NCBI RefSeq assembly: GCF_000758625.1
Contig: NZ_CP009283.1
Location: 642,501 to 706,500 of the forward strand
Source: Paenibacillus sp. FSL R7-0273
GTDB taxonomy: Bacteria > Bacillota > Bacilli > Paenibacillales > Paenibacillaceae
DNA length: 64,000 bases
Reading direction: 5' to 3'
Of the stretch, positions 1-8,401 are shown in pieces; position 1 is the stretch's first letter, and each line of letters begins with the position of its first letter. The notes below the pieces were generated by a model. It was not told where the DNA came from, ran no database searches, and saw only the letters and a list, made by a program, of their open reading frames with translations. The position numbers and the translations under genes are program-made.

Positions 1-258
1 ATGCAATTTGTGCGGAATTATCATGAAGCTCCGGACGATTCCCCTGTGGACAAGCTGTTTAAGGATATTAATCCGGAAGAAAGAGGGCTTTTAATTCTTC
101 GTGTGGTTGAACAATACAGCTTTGATGAGATTGCGCAGATTACCGGGCACAGCTCGGTGGCTCTCCGCAAGAAATACGAACGGCTCCGGAAAAAGCTGGT
201 CCAGCAAAAAGCGAACGAGGGAGGCTGCAGTCATGGAGAAGTGGCAGAGTCAAACTGA
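1..258 (+). CDS. RNA polymerase sigma factor (ECF-type), C-terminal part
   Basis: This is the 3' end of a sigma-70 family gene cut by the window edge. The visible 85 residues hold region 4: the stretch PEERGLLILRVVEQYSFDEI followed by AQITGHSSVALRKKYERLRK is a typical helix-turn-helix for -35 recognition, in the style of ECF sigma factors. An ATG happens to sit at base 1, but region 2, which binds core polymerase and the -10 element, is missing, so the true start lies upstream. The next gene begins inside its last 26 bases and encodes a membrane protein with an anti-sigma-like layout. The two therefore probably form a sigma/regulator pair. Confidence is high for the family and low for the subgroup. 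Confidence 0.8.
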   Translation: MQFVRNYHEAPDDSPVDKLFKDINPEERGLLILRVVEQYSFDEIAQITGHSSVALRKKYERLRKKLVQQKANEGGCSHGEVAESN

Positions 259-1372
259 GCGGCAAACAATGGAGCATATCCGCCGCAGCATCGAAAAGGT
301 TGAATTACCTGTGGACAGTTATAACAAACCGATTATGAACCGTATAGAGCAACTGGAGTTGAAAGGAGGAAGGAGATTGAAATTACTTAAGAAAACATTA
401 GTAGCCGCAAGTTTAACTATACTCCTTGTAATAGGAACAATAACAGCCGGATTCATCTCTCCGGCGTGGGCAGATACATTAAGGCAGCTTCCGGTTTTCA
501 GCAGTGTGTTCAAGCATACGGAAAATCCGGGCTTAAAGCTCGCGGCGGAAAAGGGCCTGACGACTTTACCTAACTTGAGTGTCACTCATGATGGGGTGAC
601 CTTAAGTATTACAGAAGTATTATATGACGGTACCCGGCTGGCTGTTGGTTTTGAAAGAGCTGGAGTTGTGGATGAGCGGGTAATGGCGGAGATCACTAAT
701 TTCCGTACCCATGAATTTGATCAAACGACTAAAGGTCTACTGGGGTTACCGGTTGTAACCCTGCCGACAGGCGAACCGGTTAGCTCCGGCTCCTCATCCA
801 TAGGAGGCGTATATGGACAATCAAATATGATTTTATTAGAGATGAATGAGCTTCGGAACACCGCAGCCCTTGGAGATGAATTTAAGGTTGATATCCGTGT
901 GCCGGTTGCGCAGATCGCAGAGCCGTTTGAGTTTCAGGTAACTGTGAAAAAGGTACAAGAGGGAATCATTAGCCTTAAACCGGATCAGGAAGCAAGCAAA
1001 GACTCCTTCCATTATACGGTTAAGAGCCTGGATATCACGCCTGTTACGATGAGACTGATTATAACCAGTAAAGGGGAAGTACCTGTTTCGGCGGAGCAGA
1101 CGGGGGAGTATGCTCCAACTTCGGTGTTCTATGAACTTGTAGATGATTCAGGCAACGTTTTGAATTCACAGTTGGGATATGCGAGAGGCAAGGCGGTTCA
1201 GCATCCGATCCTGGACAGCTCCTATAATACTTTCCCTGAGGTGCCTAAGACGATTACGGTCAGACCCTACACGTGTACTTTAGATAATGAGCTGAATCTG
1301 TTGAAGGATGTTAACGGGGAGCGTATAAAAACCTATTACAAAGAGCTTGAGACTACAATCGTGATTCCGTGA
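233..1372 (+). CDS. DUF4179-type membrane protein, probable anti-sigma factor
   Basis: The protein has 379 residues when started at ATG 233, which follows the ribosome site GAGGGAGG and overlaps the sigma factor gene by 26 bases. Residues 1-50 are cytoplasmic and charged. One membrane helix lies near 54-76 (KKTLVAASLTILLVIGTITA), and about 300 extracellular residues rich in beta-strand patterns follow. This layout, placed directly after a sigma gene, is that of DUF4179 proteins, which are often annotated as anti-sigma factors. By inference the short N-terminal part would hold the sigma factor at the membrane. No zinc-binding anti-sigma (HxxxCxxC) motif is visible, so the mechanism may differ from the ZAS class. 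An in-frame upstream ATG at 101 lies inside the sigma gene and is less likely. Confidence 0.7.
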   Translation: MEKWQSQTERQTMEHIRRSIEKVELPVDSYNKPIMNRIEQLELKGGRRLKLLKKTLVAASLTILLVIGTITAGFISPAWADTLRQLPVFSSVFKHTENPGLKLAAEKGLTTLPNLSVTHDGVTLSITEVLYDGTRLAVGFERAGVVDERVMAEITNFRTHEFDQTTKGLLGLPVVTLPTGEPVSSGSSSIGGVYGQSNMILLEMNELRNTAALGDEFKVDIRVPVAQIAEPFEFQVTVKKVQEGIISLKPDQEASKDSFHYTVKSLDITPVTMRLIITSKGEVPVSAEQTGEYAPTSVFYELVDDSGNVLNSQLGYARGKAVQHPILDSSYNTFPEVPKTITVRPYTCTLDNELNLLKDVNGERIKTYYKELETTIVIP

Positions 1373-1401
1373 AGAATAATATAGATTGAATTAATAAATC
1401 C

Positions 1402-1441
1402 AGGTCCGTGTCTGCTGGGCAGATGCGGGCTTGTTTGTGTT
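1402..1441. terminator. possible bidirectional terminator
   Basis: An imperfect hairpin (GGTCCGTGTCTGC / GCAGATGCGGGC) is followed by a T-rich stretch. It lies between the convergent DUF4179 and AraC-family genes. Two mismatches in the stem make it weak. Confidence 0.4.
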
Positions 1442-1449
1442 ATTAGTAA

Positions 1450-2352
1450 TCAGAGTGATGAAATGGGAATATAAATCTCACTGGTGGATGCGGGGTTTTC
1501 TGGTCCAAGGTAGTCCTTTCCATAATACTCAAATTCATAGGGGAGCGTAAGCCGGTAATCGGTCTTGGGCAGAAATACGCCGTAGATATATTTATAGGTT
1601 GCTGAAATATCAGCTGATCTTCCTGTATGCAGAAATTTCAGATAACGAGCCGGGGCCAAGCTGTGGACAGAGAGTTCAGGAGACAATAGCGATTGTCCTG
1701 TCAGGGAACGGGCGGAAGCGCACGAAGACGTATTAGTTAACTCGCACCCGCACAGAAAACGGATTCCGTCATCCCCGTAATTATCAGTCCAGTAGCCCAG
1801 CTGATAGAATCTCTCAGGAAGCACACGCTCTGAAATAGAAGGTAAACTGCCGGATAGCTGCTTCCAGGCATTGCTGATAAGTGAAGGATCATCATGAACT
1901 GTGACTTGTACTCCCTGTAGCTTTATTTCACCAATTTCAACGGTTTGCGGTCGGCTGGTATGTTGAAGGGGCCATTGCTGCAGATCATGACTATAGAGCC
2001 GATGCAGCAGCAGAGGAAGTTCAGCGTTTGTTTTCCGGCGGAGCATAGTAGGTGTGGTATGCAGCAGTCTTTTGAAGGTGCGCACAAAGGTTTCATAGTC
2101 TTTAAATGAGTAGTCCAGTGAAATATCCAGCAAAGAACGTCTGGGCTTGCTGAGGATATCCCGCACGGCTTCTGTAATTTTGCGTCTGGCGATGTAGTCG
2201 CCGGGTGTAAGGCCGGTAATCCCTTGGAACAGCCGGATAAAATGATACATGGAATAGCCTGTGAACTGGGAGAGAGAGCGGACAGATACCGGTTGCCGGA
2301 GATTGGCCTCTATATAATCAATTGCTGTCATAATAAGCTGCCGGTTATCCAC
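1450..2352 (-). CDS. AraC-family transcriptional regulator with GyrI-like effector domain
   Basis: This 300-residue regulator has an N-terminal AraC double helix-turn-helix (about residues 5-105, including SVRSLSQFTGYSMYHFIRLF and the second helix pair around DISLDYSFKDYETFVRTFKR). A C-terminal region of about 150 residues resembles GyrI/SOUL-like small-molecule binding domains, as in Rob and SoxS-type multidrug regulators. I chose the GTG at 2352 because GGGGGAG sits five bases upstream; the in-frame ATG at 2391 has no good ribosome site and would overlap the previous gene. It follows trmO by 23 bases on the same strand and is probably cotranscribed with it. The ligand and targets cannot be read from the sequence. 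Confidence 0.8.
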   Translation of the reverse strand: MDNRQLIMTAIDYIEANLRQPVSVRSLSQFTGYSMYHFIRLFQGITGLTPGDYIARRKITEAVRDILSKPRRSLLDISLDYSFKDYETFVRTFKRLLHTTPTMLRRKTNAELPLLLHRLYSHDLQQWPLQHTSRPQTVEIGEIKLQGVQVTVHDDPSLISNAWKQLSGSLPSISERVLPERFYQLGYWTDNYGDDGIRFLCGCELTNTSSCASARSLTGQSLLSPELSVHSLAPARYLKFLHTGRSADISATYKYIYGVFLPKTDYRLTLPYEFEYYGKDYLGPENPASTSEIYIPISSL

Positions 2353-2375
2353 TTGATCTCCCCCAAGTTGTAGCT

Positions 2376-2819
2376 TTACTCTCCTACCCATTCACCCCAT
2401 GAGGATGCCCAAGCTGGAACCCTCACATGGCGGACACGGTCCGTAGTGGGAAAGTAAGCTTTTATATCTAACACTGGTGTTCCCGGATAAGCATCCAGCC
2501 CGCCAACCTCAATAATCCCTTCAACCGAATCAACAGAGATAATCTCTGCTACACTAAGTCCAATAGGATTGGGTCTAACCGGGGAACGGGAGGCAAATAC
2601 ACCTGTTACCGGAGCATCATAAGGAGGCTCAATCTGTGTAGTTGTCCGGAACATATCATCGGCAAACTCATGAATCCACCAGAGAATCTGGCAGTGGCTG
2701 AACTCCTCTAATCCCTTGAGTGCTGCTCTATACTCAGCCTTAATCTCGATCTGCAGGTTATGCTGACTTCCGGAGACTGCACCTACTGGAACTACATTAT
2801 ATATTTCTGAAGCGGACAT
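2376..2819 (-). CDS. trmO: TsaA/TrmO-type tRNA (N6-threonylcarbamoyladenosine-37) methyltransferase
   Basis: The 147-residue protein matches the small TrmO/TsaA/VirR beta-barrel family, which uses S-adenosylmethionine to methylate t6A37 in tRNA. Family landmarks are the block FASRSPVRPNPIGLSVAEII (the SAM-binding region, typically F.TRSP.RPNPIG) and the later GLDAYPGTPVLDIKAYFP. Length is typical of single-domain bacterial members. Start ATG 2819 follows AAAGGAG with normal spacing; the upstream in-frame ATG at 2849 does not. It is transcribed divergently from topB and leads a two-gene unit with the AraC regulator. The reaction is known for E. coli TrmO. That this homologue has the same substrate is inference. 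Confidence 0.85.
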   Translation of the reverse strand: MSASEIYNVVPVGAVSGSQHNLQIEIKAEYRAALKGLEEFSHCQILWWIHEFADDMFRTTTQIEPPYDAPVTGVFASRSPVRPNPIGLSVAEIISVDSVEGIIEVGGLDAYPGTPVLDIKAYFPTTDRVRHVRVPAWASSWGEWVGE

Positions 2820-2901
2820 TGGCTGTGACTCCTTTCGGCTGACAAACATTTTAACATAAATTCAGTTTATATTAGATGAAGGGATTTTTGCCTGACGATA
2901 T

Positions 2902-2928
2902 TTGCGGTCTTTTGAATAATGGTATAAT
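2902..2928 (+). promoter_or_regulatory. predicted sigma-A promoter of topB (extended -10)
   Basis: TATAAT at 2923-2928 is preceded by TGG, giving an extended -10 (TGnTATAAT). A weak TTGCGG lies at 2902-2907 with 15-bp spacing. It is 28 bases upstream of the topB start. Confidence 0.55.
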
Positions 2929-2956
2929 GAGTTGTTGAAAGGGAAAGGAGAGAATC

Positions 2957-5095
2957 ATGAAGATATTGGTGCTTGCAGAAAAGCCCTCGGTCGCGCGTGA
3001 GATTGCACGTGTAATGGGCTGCGGAAATAAACAGAAAAGCTATATTGAAGGCCCTAAATATGTCGTAACCTGGGCGCTCGGGCATCTGGTCGGCCTGGCG
3101 GAGCCGGAGGATTATAATAGTAAGTTTGCAAATTGGGCTCTGGAGGATCTGCCGATCCTGCCGGAGAAGGCCAAGCTGAAGGTGCTGCGGGAGACCAGCC
3201 AGCAGTATAAGGCGGTACAGCAGCTGATGAAGCGGCAGGATATCGGGGAACTGATCGTGGCTACGGATGCTGCGCGTGAGGGAGAGCTTTTGGCGCGGTG
3301 GATAATGAATATGGCCGGCTGGAAAAAGCCGTTTAAGCGGCTGTGGATCTCCTCGCAGACGGATAAAGCGATCAAAGAGGGCTTCGCTTCATTGCGTCCG
3401 GGACGGGACTTCGACCGGCTCTATGAGTCCGCGCGCTGCCGTGCCGAAGCAGACTGGATGATCGGGCTGAATGTGACCCGGGCGCTGACCTGTAAATTCG
3501 GTGCGCCGCTGTCGGCAGGCCGTGTTCAGACGCCTTCTCTCGGCATGATTATGGACCGGGAAAATGAGATTACCGGGTTCCGCTCACAGGAGTATGAGCA
3601 GCTTACTGCTGATTTTGGAAGCTTTCAGGCGGGATGGCGTGCCCAGGGCGGGGACGGGCGGATTTTTGATAAGGAGAAGACGGCTGCACTCAAGGATAAG
3701 CTGACCGGACGCTCGGGCCGGATTGCCAAGGTGCAGAAAAGCGAAAAAAGCGAGCCGCATCCGCTGGCCTATGATCTTACAGAGCTGCAGCGCGATGCCA
3801 ACCGCAAATTCGGCTTCTCGGCCAAGCAGACCTCCAGTGTGCTGCAGAAGCTGTATGAGCAGCATAAGCTGGTTACTTATCCGCGTACGGACAGCCGTTA
3901 TCTGACATCAGATATGACAGGTACACTGAAAGAACGTTTGGACAGTGTTGCTGTAGGGCCGTATGCTGCTCTGGCACGCCCGCTGCTGCGTAAGCCTCTT
4001 CCGGTTACTAAACGGATTGTGGATGACAGCAAGGTAAGCGATCACCATGCCATTATTCCAACGGAGCAGACTGTCTTACTGAATCAGCTTAGTGCAGAGG
4101 AGCGGAAGCTCTATGATCTGATTGTCCGCCGGTTCATCAGCCTGTTCTATCCGCCGGCACGTTATGATGCTGTAGCGGTGACAGTGAGCGTTGAGGGCGA
4201 AAGCTTCCATGTCAAAGGCACGACAGTAAAGGATGCCGGCTGGCGTGAGGTCTATGGCGGAGATATGAGCAGCGATGAGGATGAAGAGAGTTCTGCTGAT
4301 GAGCCGGCGGCCGGCAGTGTAAAGCTGCCGGAGCTGCGTGAGGGGGAAGCCGTTAAGGTTCAGCGCTGCATTGTACGTCCCGGACGGACACAGCCGCCTA
4401 AGCGTTATAATGAAGCATCTCTGCTGACCCAGATGGAGAAGCACGGGCTTGGTACGCCGGCTACCCGCGCGGATATCATTGAGAAGCTGGTCAGCTCAGA
4501 TACGATCGAGCGTCAGGGTAATTTACTTCATCCGACAGGTAAAGGCAAGCAGCTGATCGGGCTGGTGTCAGCGGAGCTACGCACGCCGGATCTTACGGCA
4601 CGCTGGGAAAGCGAGCTTGAGCGGATCGCGCGCGGACAGGGTAAGCCGGAGCCGTTCCTGCAGGGCATCCGCAGCATGGCACAGGAGCTGGTCTCCGGTG
4701 TAAAAGGCAGCGGAGCGGAATACAAGCCGCATAATGTCTCGGACAGCCATTGTCCGGAATGCGGGACGAGAATGCTGGAGAAGAAGACGAAGCGCGGCAA
4801 GCTGCTGGTCTGTCCGGCTGACGACTGCGGCTATACCCGGGCTGGCGAGAAGCGGCTATCGAACCGCCGCTGCCCGCAGTGCCACAAGAAAATGGAGCTA
4901 AAAGAGGGTAAAGCCGGCCTGTATGTGCAGTGTCTCGGCTGCGGGATAACAGAAACGATGGATAAAGACCACAAGCATATTAACAAGCGCGAGCAGCAGA
5001 AGCTGGTGCAGCAGTACAGCAAGCAGGAAAGTGCCGGCTCGAATCTTGGCGATCTGCTTAAAGCAGCTATGGAGGCCAAGGCGAAGGGGAAATAA
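2957..5095 (+). CDS. topB: DNA topoisomerase III
   Basis: This 712-residue type IA topoisomerase relaxes and decatenates DNA through a 5'-phosphotyrosine intermediate. The Toprim domain starts at residue 1 (KILVLAEKPSVAREIARVMG) and carries the acidic motif ATDAAREGELLARW. The catalytic tyrosine is Y308 in LVTYPRTDSRYL. The C-terminal 100 residues hold cysteine pairs of zinc-ribbon type (CPECG, CPADDCG, CPQC, CLGCG), as in the TopB of Bacillus relatives. Start ATG 2957 follows GGAAAGGAGAG. An acidic stretch near residues 437-453 (SSDEDEESSADEPAAG) is a likely flexible loop. The gene stands alone, with its own promoter and a hairpin downstream. Confidence 0.95.
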   Translation: MKILVLAEKPSVAREIARVMGCGNKQKSYIEGPKYVVTWALGHLVGLAEPEDYNSKFANWALEDLPILPEKAKLKVLRETSQQYKAVQQLMKRQDIGELIVATDAAREGELLARWIMNMAGWKKPFKRLWISSQTDKAIKEGFASLRPGRDFDRLYESARCRAEADWMIGLNVTRALTCKFGAPLSAGRVQTPSLGMIMDRENEITGFRSQEYEQLTADFGSFQAGWRAQGGDGRIFDKEKTAALKDKLTGRSGRIAKVQKSEKSEPHPLAYDLTELQRDANRKFGFSAKQTSSVLQKLYEQHKLVTYPRTDSRYLTSDMTGTLKERLDSVAVGPYAALARPLLRKPLPVTKRIVDDSKVSDHHAIIPTEQTVLLNQLSAEERKLYDLIVRRFISLFYPPARYDAVAVTVSVEGESFHVKGTTVKDAGWREVYGGDMSSDEDEESSADEPAAGSVKLPELREGEAVKVQRCIVRPGRTQPPKRYNEASLLTQMEKHGLGTPATRADIIEKLVSSDTIERQGNLLHPTGKGKQLIGLVSAELRTPDLTARWESELERIARGQGKPEPFLQGIRSMAQELVSGVKGSGAEYKPHNVSDSHCPECGTRMLEKKTKRGKLLVCPADDCGYTRAGEKRLSNRRCPQCHKKMELKEGKAGLYVQCLGCGITETMDKDHKHINKREQQKLVQQYSKQESAGSNLGDLLKAAMEAKAKGK

Positions 5096-5148
5096 TTCGT
5101 TTTGAATGAAGGCAGGAAATGCCGAATTACATCAGGGAAGCCAAAAAC

Positions 5149-5178
5149 AAGACTGCGGAGCATCTCCGCAGTCTTATT
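5149..5178. terminator. rho-independent terminator after topB
   Basis: A perfect 12-bp stem AAGACTGCGGAG / CTCCGCAGTCTT (5149-5160, 5164-5175) has a three-base loop. An A-tract lies upstream, and on the plus strand only ATT follows. The bases after it, up to about 5366, hold no gene I can support. Confidence 0.65.
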
Positions 5179-5366
5179 CAGCTTGGGGGAACGTACCGGT
5201 CACAGCTGCGGGATGCTTCTGTTATTTTTACTTACGTGATAAAAGAAAAGATTGTATAAGGTTACTGTTACATGTGAGCAGGATATGTTGTACTGTAATA
5301 ACTGAGATAGACAAGCTAGTAAGGGAGCGGGGCTTCCTGAAGACAGGAATGGAGCGGGTGACAGAT

Positions 5367-6605
5367 ATGGCACTTATAGAAAAGCAGCAGAAGCAGGTAC
5401 AGTCGGCAGCACAAGCTCCGGGCGGAAGGGGGAGCAGCCGGTTTTTCTTTTTGGCAATCGTCTTTATGTTCTGGTTCTCCTCTTATATTTATGTACCTGT
5501 GCTTTCACCGTATGTGGAACACCTGGGCGCATCGTATGTTATGGTCGGTGCAGTACTTGGCGTATACGGGCTGATGCAGATTCTGTTCCGGCTGCCGATC
5601 GGTATCGGGTCGGACTATTTGAACCGGCGGCGGCCGTTCATTTATCTGGGGCTGATTGCAAGCGGAGCAAGCTGCCTGATTTTTATGGCCGGGGCAGATC
5701 CGGTGTGGGCACTTGTAGCACGGGCGGTTTCGGGGATTGCGGCATCCGCTTGGGTCGTATACTCGGTGATGTTCGCAGGATACTTTCCTAAAGAGGAAGC
5801 CGGAAAGGCGATGGGCATGCTGCAGTTCACTACGGTAATTGCCCAGCTGTCGAGCATGATGATCAGCGGTTACATGGTGGAGCACTGGGGCTGGAACATG
5901 CCCTTTATCGTCGGCAGCATTGTAGCGGTGCTCGCTATGCTGCTCGTCCTGCGCTTGCCGGAGCAGAGGCAGGAGAAACGTGAAGGCGGAATCCGGCTGA
6001 AAGACCTTGCAGGTGTGATGAAGGAGCCGCTCCTGGTCAAGGTCTCGCTTTTATCGGTGCTGGCGCATTGTGTACTGTTCATTACGATGTTCGGGTACAC
6101 GCCGAATCAGGCGCTGGATATCGGGGCGAGCAAGGAGAGCCTGGGCTGGCTGACGCTGGCTTTTATGGTACCACATGCTGCAGCTACGCTGTACGGCTCA
6201 CGCATGTTCGGCAGGCTGCTCGGAGACAGGGGGACACTGATGCTGGGCTTTGCCGGAAGTGCTGTGTTTACACTGCTGATCCCGTCCATGCCGACGCTGG
6301 CTGCGCTTTGTGCGACCCAGGTGGGCAACGGGTTTATGCAAGGGCTGATTTTTCCGCTGCTGCTTGGTAAATCTGTCTCGGATGTGGCGCCGTTTAAGCG
6401 GGCAACCGCAATGGGCTTTTATCAGGCTGTCTATGCGGTAGGGATGTCGGGCGGCCCGTTTGTGGCGGGCTGGATGAGTGCAGCATACGGGCTGAAGGGC
6501 GGTTTTTGGCTGGGCGGAATGGCTGCAGCGCTGGCTGCATTATTGTCGTGGATATGGCTGCGGGATACCGGCGTCTCTGCCAAAAAGCTTAACAGAGCAG
6601 GTTAG
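5367..6605 (+). CDS. major facilitator superfamily transporter
   Basis: The 412-residue integral membrane protein has about twelve hydrophobic helices and the MFS signature loop between helices 2 and 3 (LPIGIGSDYLNRRRPFIYLG, a G-x-x-x-D-R-x-x-R variant). Proton-driven export or uptake of a small molecule is likely, but nothing shows the substrate. I chose ATG 5367 (MALIEKQQ), which has GGAG and GGGTG upstream. An in-frame ATG at 5349 is an alternative, and the open frame extends further upstream without a good start. The cytosolic N-terminus of about 30 residues is hydrophilic. It appears to be a single-gene unit. No diagnostic drug-exporter motif C is obvious. Confidence 0.8.
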   Translation: MALIEKQQKQVQSAAQAPGGRGSSRFFFLAIVFMFWFSSYIYVPVLSPYVEHLGASYVMVGAVLGVYGLMQILFRLPIGIGSDYLNRRRPFIYLGLIASGASCLIFMAGADPVWALVARAVSGIAASAWVVYSVMFAGYFPKEEAGKAMGMLQFTTVIAQLSSMMISGYMVEHWGWNMPFIVGSIVAVLAMLLVLRLPEQRQEKREGGIRLKDLAGVMKEPLLVKVSLLSVLAHCVLFITMFGYTPNQALDIGASKESLGWLTLAFMVPHAAATLYGSRMFGRLLGDRGTLMLGFAGSAVFTLLIPSMPTLAALCATQVGNGFMQGLIFPLLLGKSVSDVAPFKRATAMGFYQAVYAVGMSGGPFVAGWMSAAYGLKGGFWLGGMAAALAALLSWIWLRDTGVSAKKLNRAG

Positions 6606-6698
6606 TACCTTGGCAGCTTATGTGAGGTTATTGGTTTTTTGCAGCAAAGGGGAATATAATAAGAGACAGGTAGAATGCAAGGAGGAGGGGCCGGAACG

Positions 6699-6962
6699 AT
6701 GGTCAAAGGGGTACTGATATGGTTTGTGCTGATTAATATTATTGCCTATGTGGTGATGTCCGAGGACAAGAATAAGGCCCGGGCAAGACGGGACCGTGTG
6801 CCGGAGAAAACGCTGTTTCTGCTGGCGTTCATGGGCGGCGCGCTGGGCATACTCATTGCCATGTACCGCAAACGGCATAAAACCAGGCATACTTCCTTCC
6901 GGATCGGCATTCCGCTGCTGCTGCTGCTTAACATTCTGCTGTACGGGTATTTTTTAAGATAG
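6699..6962 (+). CDS. DUF1294 small membrane protein
   Basis: This 87-residue protein starts at ATG 6699 after the strong ribosome site AAGGAGGAGGGG. It has three hydrophobic helices (WFVLINIIAYVVM; TLFLLAFMGGALGILIAMY; IPLLLLLNILLYGYF) separated by basic loops. The central motif RVPEKTLFLLAFMGGALG followed by YRKRHKTRH is typical of DUF1294 (YdzA-like) proteins, where G-G-x-x-G and a K-x-x-H-K-T-x-H pattern recur. Function is unknown for the family. It sits between an MFS transporter and a universal stress protein with no sign of shared transcription. Confidence 0.75.
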   Translation: MVKGVLIWFVLINIIAYVVMSEDKNKARARRDRVPEKTLFLLAFMGGALGILIAMYRKRHKTRHTSFRIGIPLLLLLNILLYGYFLR

Positions 6963-7013
6963 CGGTTTGTACTTGGACTGCTGGTTAATCAAAATGAAAA
7001 AGAGGTGGCGTAC

Positions 7014-7448
7014 ATGTTATTCTCTAAAATTTTGCTCGCCTATGACGGTTCCAAAGCTTCCAATCAAGCGCTTGAGCGGGCGATCGAACTGGCTAAGGTA
7101 ACTCCCGGATCTTCCATTTACGTCGTACACGCATTTGAATTCCCGCGGTTCTTCATCGGGGAAGCTCTCGCGCCTCTGCCGGCTTCAGTGAACAAGGATT
7201 ATTATGATTTGGCTGTGCAGACTACGGATGAGGTCAGAGGGCGTCTGGAAGCAGAAGGCCTGAATGCGACGGTTGAGCTGCTGCAGGGTTCTCCGGCTGA
7301 AGTAATTCTCACCTATGCCAAGGAGCAGGGAATGGACGTAATCGTAATCGGCAGCCGCGGACTCGGCGGAATACGCGAATTTGTTCTGGGCAGTGTCAGC
7401 CACAATGTGGTGCAAAGTGCACGGATTCCGGTGCTGGTTGTAAAATAA
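7014..7448 (+). CDS. universal stress protein (UspA family)
   Basis: A single Usp domain of 144 residues has the ATP-binding signature G-S-R-G-L-G-G near the C-terminus (VIGSRGLGGIREFVLGSVSH), followed by the usual VLVVK ending. The first strand FSKILLAYDGSKAS carries the conserved D-G-S. Such proteins bind ATP and are induced under stress; the exact role differs between paralogues. Start ATG 7014 lies seven bases after GAGGTG; a GTG at 7005 is inside that ribosome site and is unlikely. A strong terminator follows at once, so the gene is separate from the purine operon downstream. Confidence 0.9.
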   Translation: MLFSKILLAYDGSKASNQALERAIELAKVTPGSSIYVVHAFEFPRFFIGEALAPLPASVNKDYYDLAVQTTDEVRGRLEAEGLNATVELLQGSPAEVILTYAKEQGMDVIVIGSRGLGGIREFVLGSVSHNVVQSARIPVLVVK

Positions 7449-7453
7449 TAGAT

Positions 7454-7491
7454 GAAAAGGGCGGGACATTGCTGTGTCTCTCCCTTTTTTT
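7454..7491 (+). terminator. rho-independent terminator of the usp gene
   Basis: AAAAGGGCGGGACA pairs with TGTCTCTCCCTTTT around an eight-base loop and is followed by a run of Ts. It isolates the purine operon promoter from upstream transcription. Confidence 0.8.
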
Positions 7492-7497
7492 ATATCA

Positions 7498-7541
7498 AAA
7501 AGCGAACGATTTCATGTGTCAACATATTAATGTTCGTGTTT
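7498..7541. promoter_or_regulatory. PurR operator: two inverted PurBoxes
   Basis: Box 1 (7498-7510, AAAGCGAACGAT core) and inverted box 2 (7529-7541, AATGTTCGTGTTT) each match the Bacillus PurBox (AWWWCCGAACWWT and its complement) around the central CGAA/TTCG. They are 18 bases apart, close to the 16-17 of Bacillus subtilis pairs. They lie just upstream of the -35 element, where PurR, released by PRPP, would repress. The assignment is by comparison with the known consensus. Confidence 0.75.
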
Positions 7542-7544
7542 AAG

Positions 7545-7574
7545 TTGACACGAAGTGTAGGGCATTGTTAAACT
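7545..7574 (+). promoter_or_regulatory. sigma-A promoter of the purine operon
   Basis: A perfect -35 TTGACA lies at 7545-7550. After 18 bp comes TAAACT at 7569-7574, a four-of-six -10 match. The PurBox pair abuts the -35 and the riboswitch begins about 13 bases after the -10, which fixes this as the operon promoter. Confidence 0.75.
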
Positions 7575-7586
7575 GAACCTATGAAG

Positions 7587-7657
7587 AGCTCGTATAAAAC
7601 CGGGAATAGGGCCCGGAAGTTTCTACCCGGTAACCGTAAATCGCCGGACTACGAGGA
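7587..7657 (+). ncRNA. guanine (purine) riboswitch aptamer
   Basis: The 70-base aptamer shows P1 CTCGTA (7589-7594) / TACGAG (7650-7655), a P2 hairpin CCGGG...CCCGG, the core GTTTCTACC, and a P3 hairpin with loop ACCGTAAA. The specificity base in GGACTACG is C (equivalent to C74 of the xpt aptamer), which pairs with guanine; adenine aptamers have T there. High guanine or hypoxanthine should lock P1 and favour the terminator that follows, cutting purine operon transcription. B. subtilis pur operons have the same arrangement. Confidence 0.95.
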
Positions 7658-7779
7658 AATAGGTTGACTGGAACAGCCCTTGGCACCGCTTCATAACGGA
7701 GTGGCTGGCTTTTGCGGCTGAGCTGTTCGTAATGCCTCCGTGCCGGAGGCTGTCTTCCCCTGCTTCCTTAAGTAGTCTG

Positions 7780-7824
7780 GGTCCACCCGCAGCAGCATGC
7801 GTCTGGAATCCGGGCTTTTTTTTT
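7780..7824 (+). terminator. probable riboswitch-controlled terminator
   Basis: A GC-rich segment with imperfect pairing (CCCGCAG ... CTG ... CCGGG) ends in a run of nine Ts at 7816-7824. It lies between the aptamer and purE, where the expression platform is expected. I could not fold it, so the exact stem and the antiterminator partner are uncertain. Confidence 0.6.
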
Positions 7825-7915
7825 CGGATTTATGGAAAATGGGTCTGAAATAGGACAAACTTAGAGAGCATACGACAAAAGAGCTTCTATATCGAGCGGA
7901 GGGGAAGGTTGAAAT

Positions 7916-8401
7916 ATGTCAGTGCAGGTTGGAGTAATCATGGGCAGCAAGTCGGACTGGGAGACGATGGAGCATGCCTGTGCGGTGCTGGAGGAGCTGA
8001 ACGTACCGTATGAGAAAAAGGTAGTTTCAGCGCACCGCACACCGGATCTGATGTTCCGTTATGCGGAGGAGGCAGCGGGCCGCGGACTGAAGGTTATTAT
8101 TGCCGGAGCAGGCGGAGCGGCGCATCTGCCGGGGATGGTGGCTGCGAAGACGATTTTGCCTGTAATTGGTGTACCCGTGCAGACCAAAGCGTTGAACGGG
8201 CTGGATTCGCTGCTGTCCATCGTGCAGATGCCGGGCGGCATTCCGGTGGCAACGGTGGCAATCGGCCGGGCCGGAGCGGTCAATGCAGGGCTGCTGGCCG
8301 CGCAGATCCTCGGCGCGTTTGACCCTGAAGTGCAGAGCCGGGTGCTGGTGCGGCGCGAAAGAATCGAGCGCGAAGTGCTGGAAAGCAGCGAGAGCTTATG
8401 A
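7916..8401 (+). CDS. purE: N5-carboxyaminoimidazole ribonucleotide mutase
   Basis: This 161-residue class I PurE moves the carboxyl group of N5-CAIR to C4 of the imidazole ring, step 6b of IMP synthesis. The N-terminal [13 protein letters not shown] is the phosphate-binding signature, VVSAHRTPD carries the catalytic histidine, and [18 protein letters not shown] the second substrate loop. It is the first gene of the operon, 92 bases after the leader T-run. Its stop overlaps the purK start by four bases (ATGA), so the mutase and the synthetase that makes its substrate are translationally coupled. Confidence 0.97.
   Translation: MSVQVGVIMGSKSDWETMEHACAVLEELNVPYEKKVVSAHRTPDLMFRYAEEAAGRGLKVIIAGAGGAAHLPGMVAAKTILPVIGVPVQTKALNGLDSLLSIVQMPGGIPVATVAIGRAGAVNAGLLAAQILGAFDPEVQSRVLVRRERIEREVLESSESL

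Noticed and set aside
5106..5366. N-terminal extension of the MFS transporter
   Set aside because: The frame is open to 5106, but it includes the topB terminator hairpin and has no ribosome site.
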